Position numbers and translations under genes: made by a program
Notes under the pieces: model-generated
Seen by the model: the letters and a program-made list of their open reading frames with translations, nothing else
Database searches by the model: none
Told to the model about the DNA's origin: nothing
Shown: piece by piece, positions 59,458-64,000 of the stretch
How the letters are laid out: each line of letters opens with the position of its first letter
Numbering within the stretch: the stretch's first letter is position 1
Assembly (NCBI RefSeq): GCF_001640805.2
Contig: NC_066850.1
Location: 15,210,046 to 15,274,045 of the forward strand
Length of the DNA stretch: 64,000 nt
Direction of reading: 5' to 3'
DNA from: Lates calcarifer
Taxonomy: Eukaryota; Chordata; Actinopteri; Centropomidae

Positions 59458-59997
59458 ACTAACAACTAAATTCATTCATTCATTATCTTCCTGCTATCCG
59501 TGAAGGGTTGCAGAGGCTGTCTGGAGTCTATCGCAGCTGACATTGGGCGAGAGGCGGGGTACACCCTGTACAAATCATCAGTCCATCACAGGGCCGACAT
59601 ATACAGACAAACAACCATTCAGAGGCCATCTATGTCCATCTGGAACGTCCATCTTTAATCAGAGGTGGTGGCCTACGACACCAACTTTCAGCCACTTATC
59701 CTGAGATCCTTACCCAGAAGATTTAACCTCCATTCACACCTTGAGACATGTGACCCTAACGACTCACATGATGTCAGGTGGGGGCAACGACTCACCAACG
59801 AGTCACACCTGGGCTCCTGTGACCCTAACGACTCACACAAGGACAGGGTGGGTTAACGACTCTCCCAGAGTACCCAGAGAGAACCCACACAGGAACAGGG
59901 AGTACATGTAAACTCTACACAGAGAGAGGGTTCAACACTGGAACCCTCTTGCTGTGAGGCGACAGTGTGAACCACTGCAGCCCACTAACAACTAAAT
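59458..59997 (-). mobile_element. tRNA-derived SINE with 14-bp target-site duplication
   Basis: Flanked by perfect direct repeats ACTAACAACTAAAT (59458-59471 and 59984-59997). Read on the minus strand, the element begins GGGCTGCAGTGGTTCACACT and continues with GTCGCCTCACAGCAAGAGGG then GGTTCCAGTGTTGAACCC. This is a tRNA-like head with degenerate A and B boxes. It ends in a (GAAT)n tail (plus-strand TTCATTCATT), as in SINEs mobilised by L2-type LINEs. The central part (about 59630-59870) is not the usual body and looks inserted or rearranged. Confidence 0.82.
59749..59837. repeat. Internal direct repeat inside the SINE
   Basis: TGTGACCCTAACGACTCACA occurs at 59749-59768 and again, identical, at 59818-59837, with a related AACGACTC further on. 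It lies in the atypical centre of the SINE. Confidence 0.9.
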
Positions 59998-62900
59998 ACA
60001 ATATAATGATACAGTATCTGATCTCATTTTGTCACCTGACAGCCACATTGGACTCTCTGACAAGTAGTTGGCTGCAATCTGCAACACTGAAATGTTTTTG
60101 TGGATGTAAGTCACACTGAATGATATCAATATCTCTTTCATATTTGTGTGTCACAATGTGACTGAGTGATACCTTTGAGAAGGAGCACAGTTTTGATATA
60201 AATGTACCTCACACAGTATCTTTGATTCTCCTCTAACGTTCCCCTGGTGAGACTTTTGGATTCATCTTTTGGATTCATCCTGCTAAATGTCCATGTGTCT
60301 TACAGACCATATCCTGTAATTTCGCAAAGTTGATAATCTCGTCTGGAACAGTGAGTTAAACTACCAGGGAATATTTTATCCCTCGCCTCCTCCTGTAATG
60401 TTAAGCCTGTCCTGTTGTCAATGTTTTGTATGCCGCTTGTTGTAGCCAAAATTTAAATGACATTGTTGTATTTATTATCTTGAACAGCTCTTTATCTGTT
60501 TCCCACTTCTCCAGTCTGTCTCTTGTACTGCTCTAACATCTGAATTTCCTCTCCAGAGATGATCTTCTCTTATCTTATTATGGGGATGTTCAGAGTCTTG
60601 ACACTTTCCTTCCCAACCACACACTGCTTTGTAATACACACACTGCCTTTTGCATTTGCACATTCAGAGTGCTTGCTTCGAACAGGGTTATTGGTTTATG
60701 CTAATCACAGCCCGGGGGTTTGCTTTTCAAAACCCTATGTGTGGTGCATGGTGGAAGGTGCAGGCACTGTGGGGCCGACTGTTTGAGCAAGAGAAGACAA
60801 ATTTTCAATAGAAGCACAAAGAGATTATTCTTTTCATGCACTGTGTCCTCTAAGGTGGACAGATATTTGTACCTCCAAAATATAAGTTTTGAACCATAGA
60901 ATGATATGTTTAGATATTAAATGTCCTCTCTATTGTTGTTGTTAATGAATGTCTTATGTGTATTTATACTCTCTGCTCTCGGGAGATGTTTTAAACACGT
61001 TTTTCCTAACCTATATTGAGTTCCACTGGCCATTGATGCATCATGTCCACTGAAGAGGACATTTATGTAACTCCTTCAAAATACATTACACTGAAAAAAG
61101 TCACATGATTTTTCACTTATTTAAAAGTAACAAACCTTAAAAGATGTTACTGTGTTATTTAATAATTAATGCATTAAAGGGTTAAAGTTTGAATGGATCA
61201 CACCAGCATTTATCTACAATTTAGCTGTTATTGTTTTAAGTGCTCACTGCTTTGTACTCTGTCAGTCAAACAGCTGGATGAAAGCTTCTATTTAATTTCT
61301 GTTCATGCAGTTTGACTTATGTGAATGTCAGCCTGTACCTGTTTATTCACAGTGGCCATCTCATTTCATTTAAACCTGTTTATTCTGAACTAGAAATGTT
61401 AAATGCTTCACTTCCTGTGCTTCTGAATATTTTCCAAGTAAGTACTCTCACATGAAAAGTGTTTTGAACATCAGAAAAGCTAAGAAGAGAAAGGCTAAAC
61501 CATGGTTGCATTAAAGTGGTTAGCAAAATAGTGTAAACAGCTATTTATTTACTGCATATTAACATGTACATTATCACAACTTATACAACTACATGGGTAA
61601 ATTGTGGTTCAGATCCTGCTCATGCTGGTTATTCTCTTGCAGTACATGCAAGAAAGCCACAGCAGCCCTAATAAATTTCCATTCAGCAGACAATGACACC
61701 AAGGGAACCAGGTGTGAAGTGCAGCATCCGGCGCTCTCTTCATTCACTGTGGAGAGACAATAAGGGATGAAAAGCCTCAATATTGAAAGGACAGATGGAA
61801 GAAATGTGTCTGCCACAGATAGAGGAGCCGAAGCTGACCCAGATTCCATGGGAAAGAAGGTGAAAGCTGTGTCTTATCAGCAAAGTAATTTCCTCCTGTC
61901 TCTGAGGCAGGCGATGACAGCTTTGCCCTTAAAATTGTCTGATCAAATATTTCAGTGTGGATGTAGGGTCACAGTCTGGGCAGGATGTGAGCTGCTACCC
62001 GTATCTTCAACATGTTATTAGGCCTTATTATCTGTCCACTTTTGTATGCTGGGAATGTGTGTATGTGTATGTGTGTGACAGCCAAATGACCTCCTGTAAA
62101 TGAGATAAGTCCTCAGTTTGAAGGACTTTCTACCCAAAGTAAGGACTTTAGATGACGATGAAGGACAGTTTAAGGTTAGGATTTGGGTTAAAGGACTGGA
62201 CAAGATTGATCATCTCATGGTGTTGCACCTTACCTACCTGGCACCAAATGGCAGACAAAGTTAGTGAAAAGCCAACTATGTACCAAAAACGTAGCTAAAG
62301 TGAGTGAGTATTGACATTACATTCAACACATAGCCAGAGGGTCCAATTAATAACTAATGTTCTTCAGTATCTGCTGGATGTAAATAAGACAGCTGTATCA
62401 ACTTAAAAGGTGAAATATATCAATGTTGTGTTCACAGCTTGTTTGCTGCCCCTAGTGGCCAAATCTGTCAGTTCAGGAGTAAAGTAAATCTGAAATATAA
62501 GTTACTTTCACTTTTTGTATGAGGAACTGTAATTTATACTGATCTCCAAATGACTCATGGAAATAGTATCAAAGCCTCAAGTCTCTGGATGTTTGTACTG
62601 GAAGCAGCTGACTTATAACTACTGGCCAACATTGCTAGAGATGCATCATAAATTTACCAGTCCAATGTTGACTGCATACATACAGTACATACAGTATATC
62701 CTAAAGATGTGTTCAGACAAAAAGCAAATCATTTGGCTTTGGCATTCACTTGTTTGTGAAGTCTGTGTTCATTCATCCCAAACATGCACCAATTGTACAG
62801 ACATTAGCTCTGACTAGCTGTAAACATAGGCTCTGACTGTCTCTCTCCTGTTTCCTCTAGTCTCTGGACGTTAATGAAAGAGATTCAGACAGTTGCTAGG

Positions 62901-64000
62901 AGTAGATTTCAGAGACTTGAACAGTCCTTTTGAAACTTGGTAGCTGCATCTACATGCTGATATTGCAGGCCTTTTCATTTGATATGAGGTCAGTTTGTTA
63001 TTGTACAGTTCTCAGAATTTAGAGACACAAATAGGCTTTTAGTTCAATCAGTGGTCAGAGGTGGTGATGGTAAATGACCACACTGTCAAAACTTATAACA
63101 ACATGTCCTGCGGTGGTGTGCTGAATTGTTACTGTAAATTACTATGTTATAATCATGAAGTCATCTGACCAAATCAACATAAATCCATCTTAAAAGCATC
63201 ACCTGTCTTGTGAAGCTAGAAAGCTGCTACATAGCCCCTGCATTATGTGGCTTTTGCTCATTACTAATCGTATGGAAGCAGTTGTGTGCATACATTACAA
63301 TGCAAGAGTAGGTGATGAGGAGGAAGACTTTCTTTTTTCTGGTGATTATGTACTCCAGTATTGTGGAAGTTCATTAACAAAACCCATAAAAACACAGTGT
63401 TAAACGGCTTTCCAGATTTAGCTGGCTTTACATAGATAGTGTGGATAGTGTGATAAAAACTAACAATGAAAACAACTTTAATGTCACCTTTTAGGCAGTG
63501 CTATGGGCTAACAGCTTCCTTGGAGGATGTGATTTTATGCATATTGCCTTTTTTGTCTTTCACATTGTAGCTTTTTGCCATATTTTTGAATGATGGTAAT
63601 GTGGGGTCGCACAGTATGTTCTAATTCCACGTTTCTTTGCATTTTAATAAACAGACAGAATTAAGCCCATAATGGTTAACTGCCTGTATGACTGCTCAAA
63701 ATGAAGCAAGACAGCAAACTATTTTTAACGCTCACCTGTGTACCAACACTGTGTGTCTGAACCGAAAATGTGTGCCCCCTAGAGAACACTAATGTAGGAG
63801 GAGCTGCTGCTGCAGAAAAATAAATAAAACTTAAATTTCTCCTTTTTGGTAATTACAAGTTTGAGTGAGGTTTTAGTTTGACTTTAAAGGGATGTCAGGT
63901 AATGAGTGTAGCAAGTGACAGACTGCAAGTTCACGAACTTCTTTTTAATCTTAAACTATTTATTTGTTTGCTTTTGCTTCTGTTTCTTAAATGCAATTTT
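59998..64000. other. Noncoding DNA to the right edge
   Basis: No gene seen. The stretch at about 61630-61970 has complex, repeat-free composition (TTATCAGCAAAGTAATTTCC, GATGACAGCTTTGCCCTTAA) that may be a conserved element. Otherwise AT-rich with short fish-repeat words. Confidence 0.5.

Overview
The window looks like nuclear DNA from a teleost fish. It has long AT-rich introns and intergenic stretches, many CA/TG microsatellites, and fish-type repeats: a tRNA-derived SINE, Tc1/mariner debris and long-inverted-repeat MITEs. It holds two recognisable protein-coding genes, both vertebrate. I found no prokaryotic features, CRISPR arrays, rRNA, tRNA genes or viral genes.

Left part (about 0.5-13.2 kb, minus strand): thirteen coding exons of a SLC38-family sodium-coupled neutral amino acid transporter, best assigned to slc38a4 (SNAT4). 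The exons join in consistent phase into 473 codons from the N terminus to the FGFIG motif before the last membrane helices. The final exon or exons lie left of base 1, so the gene is partial here. Two candidate noncoding first exons lie further right, at about 16.94-17.05 kb (with TATA-like and CCAAT boxes) and at about 27.14-27.3 kb (CpG-containing, strong donor).

Middle part (about 17-46.8 kb): intron 1 or upstream DNA of slc38a4 and the intergenic space. It has no convincing coding sequence. It contains MITE copies, a degraded SINE, microsatellites, a GC-rich island with a perfect E-box inverted repeat near 34.6 kb, and some possible conserved noncoding blocks.

Right part: amigo2 on the plus strand. 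It has a noncoding CpG-rich first exon ending at 47165, an intron, and a second exon from 48391 carrying the whole 503-codon reading frame (48487-49998). The encoded protein is a signal peptide, leucine-rich repeats, one Ig domain, one membrane helix and a short tail. A MITE in the 3' flank supplies two poly(A) signals. From about 51.6 to 64 kb I see no gene, only repeats (a Tc1 remnant, another interspersed repeat, a SINE with a 14-bp target-site duplication) and possible regulatory DNA.

The two genes are divergent. slc38a4 and AMIGO2 are also neighbours on human chromosome 12, so synteny supports both names. They do not act in one pathway: one imports amino acids at the plasma membrane, the other is a neural and vascular adhesion protein. 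I found nothing I would call a new biological system. The most interesting points are repeat structures, promoter choice, a uORF and a divergent AMIGO2 tail.
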